This document shows, piece by piece, positions 7,258 through 15,753 of a stretch of DNA of 32,633 nucleotides. Below the pieces are notes generated by a model. It ran no database searches, was not told the DNA's origin, and was given only the letters and a program-made list of their open reading frames with translations. Positions within the stretch are counted from its first letter, which is position 1, and each line of letters opens with the position of its first letter. Source of the stretch: Bifidobacteriaceae bacterium (GTDB lineage Bacteria; Actinomycetota; Actinomycetes; Actinomycetales; WQXJ01); assembly GCA_031278655.1 (NCBI GenBank), contig JAITJZ010000132.1, positions 1 to 32,633 on the forward strand. Direction: 5' to 3'. The position numbers and the translations under genes are program-made.

Positions 7258-8286
7258 TTGTCGCACCAGCCAGCAGTCGCCCTCGTCACGTGCAGCGCGT
7301 TTCCGGGGCTCGACGCCTACGACGCCGTCCTGCTGCCCCGCCTGAACTCGATGGGGATCGCCGCGCGGGCGGTCGTTTGGGACGACCCGGCCGTCGACTG
7401 GGACGCCTTTGACCTTTGCGTTGTGCGATCCACCTGGGATTACGCCTCCCGGCGGGATGAGTTCCTGGCTTGGGCGTGGTCGGTGCCGCGCCTGGCCAAC
7501 CCGGCGGCGGCGCTGGAGTGGAACACCGACAAGCATTACCTGGCTGACCTGGAGAAACGCGGTGTGCCGGTGGTGGCGACCACTTGGTTGGAGCCGGGTC
7601 AGGGGCTGCGGGCGCGTGGTCTGCACACCCGCATGCCGGCGTTGGGCGATTTCGTGTTGAAGCCGGCGGTCTCGGCCGGGTCGGTCGAGGCCGGCCGCTA
7701 CACCGCCAACGATTCCTACGCCAGGGGCGAGGCGATAGCCCACGCGCTGCGGCTGCTTGAGGCCGGCCAGTCGGTCATGCTTCAGCGTTACCTGCCGTCC
7801 GTCGACACCAAGGGCGAGACTTCGATGGTCTTCCTGGACGGGCGCTACGCCTACGCGGTGCGCAAGAACGCGATGCTGACGGGGCCGGTCTCCAGCGGAC
7901 GGATGTACCAGGCGGAGTCCCTGGCCGGCGGCCACCAGCCGAGCGACGCGGAGTTGGCGGTGGCGAACGCAGCCATTGAGGCCGCCGCAGCCGCCGTCGC
8001 AGCCGCCGCCGTTGGGGCTGGGGAGGCCGCCGATGCCGCCGGGGCCGCCCGGACCGCGGGGGCAGCCGCCGCCGTTGCGGCTGGGGAGGCCGCCGATGCC
8101 GCCGACGGTCCGGCCCGGCCGCTGCGGCCGTTCCTTTACGCGCGCGCCGACCTGGTGCAGCGAGACGACGGCCAACCGGTGCTCCTGGAACTCGAGTTGA
8201 CCGAGCCCGCGCTGTTCCCAGAACTGGCCGTGGGCGGAATTGAACTGGTCTGCCGGGCGATAGCCGGCAGGTTATCCCCGGTCTGA
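7258..8286 (+). CDS. ATP-grasp family protein of the RimK/DcsG-like type (342 aa)
   Basis: I chose the TTG at 7258 because AAGGAG (7247-7252) sits 5 bases before it. An in-frame GTG at 7207 adds 17 non-conserved residues, but could be used if the transcript is leaderless. The protein starts with a Rossmann-like strand (VALVTCSAF), then a RSTWDY segment, NTDKHYL and FVLKPAVSAGS, the ATP-grasp lysine and glycine-loop region, and MLQRYLPSVDTKGETS. Near the end LLELELTEPALFP supplies the acidic metal ligands. This pattern is that of uncharacterised actinobacterial RimK-like ligases related to O-ureido-serine cyclo-ligase; amide-bond formation is the family chemistry. Residues about 240-287 are an Ala/Gly insertion made by a tandem duplication, interrupting the domain just before the metal-binding strand. 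Substrate is not predictable. Confidence 0.75.
   Translation: MSHQPAVALVTCSAFPGLDAYDAVLLPRLNSMGIAARAVVWDDPAVDWDAFDLCVVRSTWDYASRRDEFLAWAWSVPRLANPAAALEWNTDKHYLADLEKRGVPVVATTWLEPGQGLRARGLHTRMPALGDFVLKPAVSAGSVEAGRYTANDSYARGEAIAHALRLLEAGQSVMLQRYLPSVDTKGETSMVFLDGRYAYAVRKNAMLTGPVSSGRMYQAESLAGGHQPSDAELAVANAAIEAAAAAVAAAAVGAGEAADAAGAARTAGAAAAVAAGEAADAADGPARPLRPFLYARADLVQRDDGQPVLLELELTEPALFPELAVGGIELVCRAIAGRLSPV
7978..8103 (+). repeat. 63-bp in-frame duplication inside the ATP-grasp gene
   Basis: A 42-bp block at 7999-8040 recurs at 8062-8103 with one mismatch, the two copies offset by 63 bp. The preceding GCC-rich 21 bp at 7978-7998 looks like an older partial copy. It encodes Ala/Gly-rich filler within an enzyme domain. 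Confidence 0.85.
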
Positions 8287-8313
8287 CCAATCCTCGTCAG
8301 TCAGTTCAATCCT

Positions 8314-8346
8314 CCTCAGTCAGGCCTCAGTCAGGCCTCAGTCAGG
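8314..8346 (+). repeat. 11-bp tandem repeat, three copies
   Basis: CCTCAGTCAGG is repeated exactly at 8314-8324, 8325-8335 and 8336-8346, with a degenerate CAATCCTC..CAGTCA pair just upstream (8289-8322). It lies in the gap between the ATP-grasp gene and the ABC operon. No function is evident. Confidence 0.85.
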
Positions 8347-8366
8347 CCGCGTTCCATCCCCGCCCG

Positions 8367-8386
8367 CCTCATCCTTCAGGATGAGG
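8367..8386 (+). terminator. 8-bp perfect hairpin, possible terminator
   Basis: CCTCATCC (8367-8374) pairs with GGATGAGG (8379-8386) across a TTCA tetraloop, 80 bases after the ATP-grasp stop. No T-run follows. Confidence 0.45.
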
Positions 8387-8489
8387 GACCCCATCCGCGT
8401 TGGTGAGGCCGGCCAAGCTGAGATTCATCCTTTCGCCGGTGGCCGGTCCGTCAGACCCGAACGTAATGTGTTTGGCGACGAAGCGAGAC

Positions 8490-8504
8490 GTGGTCTGGGA
8501 CCAC
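8490..8504. promoter_or_regulatory. Inverted repeat before the ABC operon
   Basis: GTGGTC (8490-8495) and GACCAC (8499-8504) flank TGG, 22 bases before the ABC ATPase start. It could be an operator. I do not see the same site before the sensor kinase gene, so control by the neighbouring response regulator is unproven. Confidence 0.3.
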
Positions 8505-8526
8505 CTTCGAAAGCGAGAGGAACGCG

Positions 8527-9462
8527 ATGATTCAGGTCGAGAGATTGACCAAGCGATTCGGTCACAAGGTGGCCGTCGACCAGCTCAGTTTCACGGTCGA
8601 ACCCGGCTGTGTGACAGGATTCCTGGGGCCGAACGGCTCCGGCAAATCCACCACCATGCGTCTGATCATGGGACTCGACCGGCCCGCGGCCGGCCGCGCG
8701 CTGGTCGACGGCCGCCCGTTCACGCAGGCCAAAGCGCCGCTGCGGGAAGTCGGCGCGCTGCTGGACGCCAAGGCCGCCAACCCCAACCGATCCGGCCGGG
8801 CCCATCTGCGGCAGTTGGCCGCCACCCACCGGATCGGCCGCCAGCGGATCGACCAGGTCATCGCCATGACCGGCCTCGAAGCCGTCATCGGCCGGCGCGT
8901 CGGAACCTATTCGCTGGGCATGAATCAACGCCTCGGCATAGCCGCCGCGCTGCTGGGCGACCCGGCCAACGTCATCCTGGACGAGCCCGTCAACGGCCTG
9001 GACCCTGAAGGCGTCGCCTGGGTCAGGCGCTTGGCGCGAGCCTTGGCCTCAGAGGGGCGCACGGTCTTCATCTCCTCTCATCTGATGGCGGAAATGGCCC
9101 TGACCGCTGACCGGCTGATCGTCATCGGGCGCGGGCGCCTGATCGCCGACTCCAGCGTCGAAGATCTGCTGGCGGCCTCCAGCGGCGTGGCCACCCGCGT
9201 GCGCTCCCCGCAAGTCGGCCAGATCGCGGCCGCGCTGGCTTCGCCGGACGTCACCGTCACCGCCGACGGCCCAGAATCACTGCTCGTCCAAGGCCTGTCG
9301 GTGGAAGCCATAGGTCAAGCGGCGGCGCAGCGCGGCTGGGTCATCTACGAGTTGGCGCCGGTGACGGTGTCCCTCGAGGAGGCTTACATGAAACTCACGG
9401 ACACGGCCGTCGAATACCGTTCGGCCACCCCCACCCCCATCCCTGAAGGAGCGATGAAATGA
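8527..9462 (+). CDS. ABC-2 type exporter, ATP-binding subunit (311 aa)
   Basis: This is the cytoplasmic ATPase of a drug/antibiotic-type exporter. Walker A is GPNGSGKST (residues 35-43). The signature loop is the variant YSLGMNQRL, typical of this subfamily instead of LSGGQ. Walker B VILDEP is followed by VNGLDP, and the switch histidine lies in SSHLMAEM. After residue 215 a 90-residue extension, usual for the CcmA-like class, leads to the C-terminus. The start has GAGAGGAACGCG upstream. The stop overlaps the permease start by ATGA, so the two are translated together. With a two-component system directly downstream, the cluster looks like a stress-induced exporter, for example for a membrane-active compound. 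The substrate is unknown. Confidence 0.9.
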   Translation: MIQVERLTKRFGHKVAVDQLSFTVEPGCVTGFLGPNGSGKSTTMRLIMGLDRPAAGRALVDGRPFTQAKAPLREVGALLDAKAANPNRSGRAHLRQLAATHRIGRQRIDQVIAMTGLEAVIGRRVGTYSLGMNQRLGIAAALLGDPANVILDEPVNGLDPEGVAWVRRLARALASEGRTVFISSHLMAEMALTADRLIVIGRGRLIADSSVEDLLAASSGVATRVRSPQVGQIAAALASPDVTVTADGPESLLVQGLSVEAIGQAAAQRGWVIYELAPVTVSLEEAYMKLTDTAVEYRSATPTPIPEGAMK

Positions 9463-10301
9463 CCGCCACGGCAATCCCGGCGACCGGCCGCCAGTATCAG
9501 TCCTCGTTGGGCCAAGACCTGACCCTAGGCGGGATCGTCAAATCAGAATGGATAAAACTGCGCTCGCTGCGCTCGACCTGGTGGTGCGCCGTCCTGCTGA
9601 TCTTGCTCAGCTTCGGCTTCGGCGTGCCGATAGCCGCGGTCGAGGCCGACCAATGGGAAAGCGTTGTCGGCCCGGGCGGCGGCAGCGACTTCACCCTGCT
9701 GCTGACCAACAACGGCCTGACAATGCTCGGTCAGATGGTGGCGGTGGTGATCGGCGCACTGATTGTGACCGGCGAATACGGCTCCGGCTCGATCCGTTCG
9801 ACGCTGGCTGCCGCGCCCCGGCGCGGGCAGGTCTTCGCCGCCAAAGTGACTGTCGCCGCCGTCTTCACCGCCGTGGTCGCGGTCATCGCCATGGCCGCGA
9901 CGGCGGCTGGGATCGTGGCCGTGCTGGCCGCGAACGGCAAGGGCAATGGATTTGGACCTGACGCCGCCGCACTGGCCTTCGGCGGCGTCTACTACTTGGT
10001 GGCCTCGGCCTTGATCGGGGTGGGCTTGGGCTTCATCCTGCGCTCCAGCGCCGGCGCCATCGCCAGCGGGATCGGGTTGCTGTTCGTGGCCCCCATGGTC
10101 CTGGCGCTCGGCTCCAGCAACGAGTTCGTCTCCCGCGTGGTCGATCTGACCCCCTGGCAGGCGGGCGCGCTGATGGCCACATCGCCGGGGTTTGAGGGAT
10201 CGCTCCTCGGCGGTTACTGGGGTGGCGCGGCCTGCTTGGCGGCCTGGGTCCTGCTGGCGCTGGTCCCCGCCTACGCGGTCTTCCAACGCCGCGACGCCTG
10301 A
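9459..10301 (+). CDS. ABC-2 type exporter, permease subunit (280 aa)
   Basis: The start overlaps the ATPase stop (ATGA). After a 28-residue cytoplasmic N-terminus with the SEWIKLRSLRSTWW segment typical of ABC-2 permeases, there are six hydrophobic segments at about residues 41-60, 88-106, 128-155, 168-192, 198-218 and 248-270. A LTNNGLTMLGQM stretch and the TGEYGSGSIRSTLAAAPRR loop, where the coupling helix contacts the ATPase, are diagnostic for this family. The protein is of normal length. It pairs with the upstream ATPase as one transporter. Nothing in the sequence identifies the exported molecule. Confidence 0.88.
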   Translation: MTATAIPATGRQYQSSLGQDLTLGGIVKSEWIKLRSLRSTWWCAVLLILLSFGFGVPIAAVEADQWESVVGPGGGSDFTLLLTNNGLTMLGQMVAVVIGALIVTGEYGSGSIRSTLAAAPRRGQVFAAKVTVAAVFTAVVAVIAMAATAAGIVAVLAANGKGNGFGPDAAALAFGGVYYLVASALIGVGLGFILRSSAGAIASGIGLLFVAPMVLALGSSNEFVSRVVDLTPWQAGALMATSPGFEGSLLGGYWGGAACLAAWVLLALVPAYAVFQRRDA

Positions 10302-10591
10302 GGCAAGGTCGCGGCCCGGCCCGGCGCTATTGTTTGTGGCGGGAACGGACTTCGCCGCCCGCCGATGCCGTGCCAACAGCCGGTCGGCGACCTCGCCCGG
10401 CGCTGTGGTCGCCTCGGGCGTGGTCCGCGCCAAGGCGGGCGGACGGCATCGCCGCCGTGCTGGGCGCTTGGCCGGGCGCTTGACTGGGCGCTTGGCTGGG
10501 CTACTGGCGAGGCGACCGGTGGCGCGGCTGGCGAGGCTGGCGAGGCGGGCGGACGGCATCGGGCAGCGAATCTTGAGACGGGAGGGGACCA
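10302..10591 (+). repeat. Gap between permease and sensor kinase with 12-bp tandem repeats
   Basis: 290 bases without a convincing gene. 10462-10509 is a 12-bp unit (GGGCGCTTGGCC and variants) in four copies. An 18-bp sequence, GGCGGGCGGACGGCATCG, occurs at 10434-10451 and again at 10544-10561, bracketing the repeats 110 bp apart. This looks like a segmental duplication. Any promoter for the kinase gene should lie here, but none is clear. Confidence 0.7.
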
Positions 10592-11929
10592 ATGGCCGGA
10601 CCAGACCGGCGCGACGGGCGGGCGGAAGACGCCACGCCACCCGCGCCACCCGCGCTGCCCGCGCCATCCGCGCCATCCGCGCCACCCGAACCGGCCGGCC
10701 CGGAGCTGCCCAAGCCGGGTCCCTTCCGCCGCTTCGCGGACGGCCACCCGGTGCTCATGGACGTGGGCGTGGCCGGCCTGTTCTTCGCCCTCAGCGCTAT
10801 GGCCTGGGTCGGATCGGCCGGCGAAGGGGGCGCGGACGCGGGCGGCGGCTGGTTGACGCCGCCGCTGGCCAAGGCCTCGACCGAAGTGATCGGCCAGGTC
10901 TACGCCGGCTACTGGGCGCTGGCCGTGGCGGCGCTGATCGCTTGGCGGCGCCGCCACCCGATCTGGTTGCTGGCGGGCGCGCTGGCGTTGGACTCGGCGA
11001 TGTGGGCGGCGCTCGGCCGCCCCGATCAATGGGTGGTCTTCTTCGCGCTGTTCGCCGTCGCCCAGCGGGCCAGCGCCCGGGCGGCCTGGATCGGGCTGGG
11101 CGTCACCTGCGCTGACCTGGTGGTGATGGCCTACCTGGCGGGCGACAACACCGGCGACGGCGTCAACGAACTGGTGGCGATAGCCCTCTACACGGCCCTG
11201 GTCAGCGTCTTTGTGCATCTTGGGAACCGGCGGCGCTACGTGGCCGCGCTGGTCGAGAGCGCCGAACACCTGGCGTTGGAACGCGATCAGCGGGCGCAGA
11301 TCGCGGTGGCGACCGAGCGGGCGCGCATCGCCCGCGAGATGCACGATGTCGTGGCGCATTCGGTGGCGGTGATGGTGACACTGTCCGACGGCGCGCAAGC
11401 GGCCATCGACCGCCAGCCCGAACGCGCCCGCGAAGCCATGGCCATGGTGTCCCACACCGGGCGTCAGACGGTGGCGGACATGCGCCGCCTGCTGGCGGTG
11501 CTGCGCTCGGACACTGATCGCGCGCCCCAGCCGGGGGCCGGTGACCTGGTGCCGCTGGTCGAATCATTCAAGCAGTCGGGCCTGCCCGTGACCCTGGAAT
11601 TGGCCGCCGCCATCCCCGACGATCCGGCCCTGGGGTTGACGATCTACCGGATTGTGCAGGAGTCTTTGACCAATGTTCTGCGCCATGGCCGCGCGCCCGG
11701 CTGGGCGCGGGTGAACATCACCCAGCCTCAGGCGGGCGCCATCCAGGTCGCGGTCGTCAACGGCCCGCCGACCCTTGACGCCGAACAGGCTGGCGGGGAA
11801 TGGGCGGGGTCCGGGCAGGGGCTGGTCGGAATGGCTCAGCGGGTCGAGGTCTTTGACGGCTCGCTCGCGGCCGGGCCGACCCAAGAAGGCGGTTGGAGAG
11901 TTGTGGCGACGCTGAAGGAGGCGCGTTGA
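10592..11929 (+). CDS. NarL/LiaS-type sensor histidine kinase (445 aa)
   Basis: The ATG at 10592 follows GGGAGGGG. The N-terminal 45 residues are a Pro/Ala tail built from 9-bp repeats (CCGCGCCAT type). Hydrophobic segments near residues 52-72, 98-116, 122-140, 145-160, 170-190 and 195-215 form the sensor membrane domain. The HisKA_3 dimerisation helix carries the phosphoacceptor H251 in REMHDVVAHSV. The HATPase domain follows, with the N-box around IVQESLTNVLRHG and a GQGLVGMAQRVE G-box. The kinase precedes its regulator with a one-base gap, so they are co-transcribed. Multi-helix sensors without a large outer domain often sense membrane or antibiotic stress, which fits the adjacent exporter. 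The signal itself is unknown. Confidence 0.92.
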   Translation: MAGPDRRDGRAEDATPPAPPALPAPSAPSAPPEPAGPELPKPGPFRRFADGHPVLMDVGVAGLFFALSAMAWVGSAGEGGADAGGGWLTPPLAKASTEVIGQVYAGYWALAVAALIAWRRRHPIWLLAGALALDSAMWAALGRPDQWVVFFALFAVAQRASARAAWIGLGVTCADLVVMAYLAGDNTGDGVNELVAIALYTALVSVFVHLGNRRRYVAALVESAEHLALERDQRAQIAVATERARIAREMHDVVAHSVAVMVTLSDGAQAAIDRQPERAREAMAMVSHTGRQTVADMRRLLAVLRSDTDRAPQPGAGDLVPLVESFKQSGLPVTLELAAAIPDDPALGLTIYRIVQESLTNVLRHGRAPGWARVNITQPQAGAIQVAVVNGPPTLDAEQAGGEWAGSGQGLVGMAQRVEVFDGSLAAGPTQEGGWRVVATLKEAR

Positions 11930-11930
11930 C

Positions 11931-12680
11931 ATGAGTGCGATCAAGGTTCTGCTGGTCGACGACCAAGCCCTGATGCGGATGGGCTTCGCCATGGTGCTGG
12001 GCGCCGAGGACGGCATTGAGGTGGTTGGCGAGGCGGCCGATGGCGCCGCCGCCCTGACGCAGGTCGCCGCCCTGGCGCCGGATGTGGTCCTGATGGATGT
12101 GCGCATGCCGGCCATGGACGGGATCGAGGCCACCCGCCGTATAGCCGAGGCTCACCCCGAAACCCGCGTCATCCTGTTGACCACATTCGATTTGGACCAG
12201 TACGCCTTCGCCGGCCTGAAGGCCGGGGCCAGCGGTTTCCTGCTCAAAGACGTGCGGCCGCCGGATTTGGTGGCGGCCGTCCGGGCGGTCGCCGCCGGGG
12301 ACGCCGCCGTTTCGCCCAGGGTGACGCGCCGCATGTTGGAGCTGTTCGCGCCGCGTTTGCCCGATGCCGCCGGGGCGTCTGGCGCTGTTGGGGCGCCTGG
12401 CGCTGTTGCGGGCGGGGGCGCTTTGGCTGGCGGCGATCCGTTGGCGGAGCTGACGGCGCAGGAGATGGCGGTCCTGACGCCGAAGGAGCGCGAGGTCTTC
12501 GACCAACTGGCCCTGGGGCTGAGCAACGCTGAGATCGCCGCCAAGCTGTTCGTGTCCGAGGCCACTGTCAAGACCCATGTTGGCGCGGTCCTGAAGAAAC
12601 TCGGTCTGCGCGACCGCGTGCATGTTGTGGTCTACGCCTATGAGACGGGTCTTCTCCAACCGGGCGACGGCAACCTCTGA
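11931..12680 (+). CDS. NarL/LuxR-family response regulator (249 aa)
   Basis: The receiver domain (residues 1-125) has the acidic pair D10/D11, phosphoacceptor D56 in LMDVRMPAMDG, T-loop around LLTTF and the conserved K in LLKDV. A Gly/Ala-rich linker, longer than usual (about residues 145-170, 9-bp-type repeats), leads to a LuxR helix-turn-helix: LTPKEREVFDQLALGLSNAEIAAKLFVSEATVKTHV. It starts one base after the kinase stop. It should bind DNA as a dimer when phosphorylated; the nearest plausible targets are its own cluster and the exporter upstream. The gene ends 58 bases before the convergent glycoside hydrolase gene. Confidence 0.93.
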   Translation: MSAIKVLLVDDQALMRMGFAMVLGAEDGIEVVGEAADGAAALTQVAALAPDVVLMDVRMPAMDGIEATRRIAEAHPETRVILLTTFDLDQYAFAGLKAGASGFLLKDVRPPDLVAAVRAVAAGDAAVSPRVTRRMLELFAPRLPDAAGASGAVGAPGAVAGGGALAGGDPLAELTAQEMAVLTPKEREVFDQLALGLSNAEIAAKLFVSEATVKTHVGAVLKKLGLRDRVHVVVYAYETGLLQPGDGNL

Positions 12681-12738
12681 CCTGGCCGCGCCAACGCCGA
12701 GCAGCGCGTTCCGCTTGTCCTGACAAATCTGCCCCGGA

Positions 12739-15258
12739 TCAACGTTTCGGCGTTGCCTTGAGCCCTGCCTTGGGCGCTGCCTTGAGCGCTGCCTTGGGCG
12801 CCTGGCTCTGGGCCAGGCGCCGGGCGGTGGCCCGGTTGGCCCGGCGGTTGGCCGCATAGGCCCTCGCCGCCGCCCACAACCCGCGCCAGAAGTGGCCGTT
12901 CACGGCCATGACCAGGCCATCGACCACGCCCGCGTCGACTCTGCCGCCGGCCACCTTGACCAGTCGCGCCAACGGCAGCCACAAGATGAACAGCTCCGCC
13001 GTCGCCGCCGCGCGGGCGGCCTCGGCCTTCGCCAGGCGCCGCTTCAACCAGCGGTGCCCCAACCTGGCCAACCAGCTGCGGGCGTTCGCCAGCGAGTCGA
13101 TGACGTCCGCGCTGGTCAGCTCCGCCACCGCCGCCGCTTCGCGGACCAGCGGGCGCCCGAGCAGGCGCTCGAATTCCTCATCGCTGACATCATGGACCGC
13201 CCCCGCGTGATAGCTGGGCAACGCCAGCGCCCCGCCCGCGCCCGCGCCCGCGCCGTCGGCGGGTTCGGCGCGTTCGGCGTCGCCAAAACCAGCCTCGCCC
13301 TCAAGCGTCACGGTCGCCGTCAGGCGAATGTCGACGCTACTGGCCCCGACCTGGACTTCGTAGCGCCCCGGCTCGACCTCCCAGGTCCCGGTCGCCGCGT
13401 TGAAACGGCGGAACGCGAACTCGCCCAACGGGACGGCGACATCGGCCGACTCCCCGGCCGCTATGGCGACCCGAGCGAAACCCTTCAATTCACGCTCGGG
13501 CCGGTGCACGGCATCGGACAAGCTGTGGACGTAAACCTGGACCACTTCGGCGCCGTCGCGCCGACCCGTGTTGGTCACCCGCAGGCGCGCCTGGCCCTGG
13601 TCCGCGCGCAGGTCAGAGTACTCAAACTGGGTGTAGCTGAGGCCGAAGCCGAAGGCGAAGGCGACCGGGCGGGCGGCGGTCGTGAAATAGCGGTAGCCAA
13701 CATACAGGCCCTCGCGGTACTCCGCCTGGCGCCCGGCGGCCGGGAAGCTGCCGGCGGTCGGATGGTCGGCCAGGCTGACCGGGAAGGTCTCGGCCAGGCG
13801 GCCAGACGGGTTGACCTTGCCGACAATCACGTCGAGCAGGCCGCCAGCGCCCGCCTCGCCCGCCAGATAGCCGTGCAGCAGGGCCTGGCAGTGCCCCAAC
13901 CAGGGCGTCTCGAGTGCCCCGCCAAGGCTCAACACCGCCACGACCTGCGGATTCGCCTGCGCCACGGCCGCCAGCAAGTCGACCTGCGCTTGGGGCAGCT
14001 TCAGGTCGCGCCTGTCGGCGCCCTCGGTTTCTGAGGCCTCGTCCAGGCCCAACCACACCAAGGCCACGTCGGCCTGGCGCGCCGCCGCTGCCGCCGCCCT
14101 CGCCAGCGCCGGGTCCGGGCGGCCATCGCGCCTGAAGCCAGGCTCGAAGGCGGTCATGACCAGGCCAGATTGTCCAATCACGTCCAAGCAGGAGTCGAGT
14201 CGGCGCGGGTTGACGCTGGACGAGCCGCCGCCTTGGTAGCGCGGGCGGGCCGCGAAGTCGCCGATCACAGCCACCTTGGCGCCGGGGCTCAGCGGGAGCA
14301 GGTGGTGGTCGTTCTTCAGGAGCACGGCGCTGGCCGCGGCCGCGCGGCGGGCCAGCTCGTGATGGGCGTCGTAGTCGGCGTCTGCCGCTTGGGGCGCCTG
14401 GCGGCGCCATTCGGCCAGTTCGACCACTTCCCGGACGCGGGCGTTGAGGTCTGCCATGGCCAAGCGGCCGCTTTTGACGGCGGCAGCGATCTGCCGGGCC
14501 GAGGCGTGGCCGGCCGCCGGCATCTCCAGGGAGCACCCGGCCGCCAGGCCGGCGGCGATGTCGTTCGACGCGCCCCAATCTGTGACCACGGCGCCGTCGA
14601 AACCCCATTCGTCCCTCAGCACTTGCCTCAACAGCCAGTGGTTCTCGCTCGCGTAGACGCCGCCCACCAGGTTGTAGCTGGACATGATGGTGCGCGGCCG
14701 GGCTTCGCGGACCACGATCTCAAAACCGGTCAGATAGATTTCGCGGAGGGTGCGCTCATCCACCACCGAATCTGAGGCCATGCGCCTGAGTTCCTGGTTG
14801 TTGGCGGCGAAGTGCTTGGGGCAGGCGGCCACGTGGCGCGATTGGATGCCGCGCACATAGGCGGCCGCGAGCTTGCCGCTGAGCAGCGGGTCTTCGGAGA
14901 AGTACTCGAAGTTCCGCCCGCCCAGCGGGCTGCGTTTGATGTTCAATCCCGGCCCGAGCAGCACATCGACGCGCTGATCGGCGGCCTCGGCGCCGAGGGC
15001 GGCGCCGATCTCCTGCGCCAACTCCACATCCCAGCTGTTGGCCACCGCCGCAGCGACCGGGAAACAGGTGGCCGGCTGCGCCGGCCCAAGCCCCAGGTGA
15101 TCGGCCGACCCGGCCTGCCGGCGCAGTCCGTGCGGACCGTCCGAGAGCCACAGCGACCGCAGCCCGCGCGCTTTCAGCGCATGCGTCTGCCAGACATTCC
15201 GCCCGGTCACCACCGCCGCCTTCTCAATCAACGACCAAGCGTCCGATCCAGCCATCAT
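12739..15258 (-). CDS. Glycoside hydrolase family 3 beta-glycosidase (839 aa)
   Basis: This retaining glycosidase probably releases glucose, xylose or arabinopyranose from beta-linked oligosaccharides. The first ATG at 15258 has GGGAGGG upstream; a second ATG follows directly. The (beta/alpha)8 domain has SDGPHG (39-44), GPGLNIKRSP, CPKHFAANNQE (KH motif, about 147-156) and the nucleophile D227 in VVTDWGASND. The second domain carries SETEGADRRDLKLP, the usual region of the general acid glutamate. A fibronectin III-like domain follows, about 560-660. The last 140 residues, with an NGHFWRGL segment, are seen in bifidobacterial/clostridial-type GH3 enzymes, but this one ends in a Lys/Ala/Pro tail made of a short repeat. 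No signal peptide is visible, so it acts in the cytoplasm. No sugar transporter lies next to it. Confidence 0.92.
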   Translation of the reverse strand: MMAGSDAWSLIEKAAVVTGRNVWQTHALKARGLRSLWLSDGPHGLRRQAGSADHLGLGPAQPATCFPVAAAVANSWDVELAQEIGAALGAEAADQRVDVLLGPGLNIKRSPLGGRNFEYFSEDPLLSGKLAAAYVRGIQSRHVAACPKHFAANNQELRRMASDSVVDERTLREIYLTGFEIVVREARPRTIMSSYNLVGGVYASENHWLLRQVLRDEWGFDGAVVTDWGASNDIAAGLAAGCSLEMPAAGHASARQIAAAVKSGRLAMADLNARVREVVELAEWRRQAPQAADADYDAHHELARRAAAASAVLLKNDHHLLPLSPGAKVAVIGDFAARPRYQGGGSSSVNPRRLDSCLDVIGQSGLVMTAFEPGFRRDGRPDPALARAAAAAARQADVALVWLGLDEASETEGADRRDLKLPQAQVDLLAAVAQANPQVVAVLSLGGALETPWLGHCQALLHGYLAGEAGAGGLLDVIVGKVNPSGRLAETFPVSLADHPTAGSFPAAGRQAEYREGLYVGYRYFTTAARPVAFAFGFGLSYTQFEYSDLRADQGQARLRVTNTGRRDGAEVVQVYVHSLSDAVHRPERELKGFARVAIAAGESADVAVPLGEFAFRRFNAATGTWEVEPGRYEVQVGASSVDIRLTATVTLEGEAGFGDAERAEPADGAGAGAGGALALPSYHAGAVHDVSDEEFERLLGRPLVREAAAVAELTSADVIDSLANARSWLARLGHRWLKRRLAKAEAARAAATAELFILWLPLARLVKVAGGRVDAGVVDGLVMAVNGHFWRGLWAAARAYAANRRANRATARRLAQSQAPKAALKAAPKAGLKATPKR

Positions 15259-15339
15259 CTTGGGTCCCTCCCGTCCCCGCCCTGGCGCACGGCCAGCCTT
15301 GCGTCGCGTTTGAACTGGGTTGAGCGGACGATGCGGCGC

Positions 15340-15597
15340 TCACTCATCGAGGTCCGCGATCAGGTCTTTTACGCTGGCGAAGGCGGTTCCGCCGCCGGCG
15401 CCCAGTTCGTCCAGCGCCGCGCGGGTGACCTGGTTCGGCACCGCCAACGCGAATGGGATGCGCCCCTCGTCGGCGACCCGCCGAAAAGTCAGCCGGATCA
15501 GATCAGACGCGTTGAGGCCAATCCTGTCAAGCACGGCCAAGGCTCGTTCCTTGGTCTCGCTGTCCAGCCTCGCGCGCACGGTTGTGTCCGCAGTCAT
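15340..15597 (-). CDS. RelB/DinJ-family antitoxin without an adjacent toxin (85 aa)
   Basis: I chose the ATG at 15597 because GAGGAGG lies 5 bases upstream; the longer frame would start inside the operator. The N-terminus TTVRARLDSETKERALAVL plus the GLNASDLIRLTFRRV helix is the ribbon-helix-helix DNA-binding module of RelB/DinJ antitoxins. The C-terminal half (VPNQVTRAALDEL...) is the toxin-binding type of tail. A RelE/YafQ toxin normally follows directly, but only 81 bases separate this stop from the GH3 start and no toxin frame fits. It is therefore an orphan antitoxin, a solitary regulator or a relic. An inverted repeat over its -10 box suggests autoregulation. Confidence 0.82.
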   Translation of the reverse strand: MTADTTVRARLDSETKERALAVLDRIGLNASDLIRLTFRRVADEGRIPFALAVPNQVTRAALDELGAGGGTAFASVKDLIADLDE

Positions 15598-15617
15598 GTT
15601 CGCCTCCTCGCTGATGT

Positions 15618-15648
15618 GTGGCTCAATTGTAGCCACAAGACCGTGGCT
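15618..15648 (-). promoter_or_regulatory. Promoter and operator of the RelB-like gene
   Basis: Three alternating half-sites are visible: GTGGCT (15618-15623), AGCCAC (15631-15636) and GTGGCT (15643-15648), with 7- and 6-base spacers. On the minus strand a good -10 box, TACAAT, occupies 15626-15631, inside the first palindrome. A ribbon-helix-helix protein bound here would block its own promoter, the usual RelB arrangement. Confidence 0.65.
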
Positions 15649-15753
15649 CGCTCGGCGGGGCGCGCGGGGGTCAGGGCTTAAGCAAAGTGGGCGGTGGTGT
15701 CGTAGGGCCTGGTGGCGGGCTTGGGGCTGGTTGTTCCGTCGGCCGGCCGGCCG

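Noticed and set aside
8896-8940. Missing LSGGQ motif in the ABC ATPase
   Set aside because: The SLGMNQRL variant is usual for this exporter subfamily.
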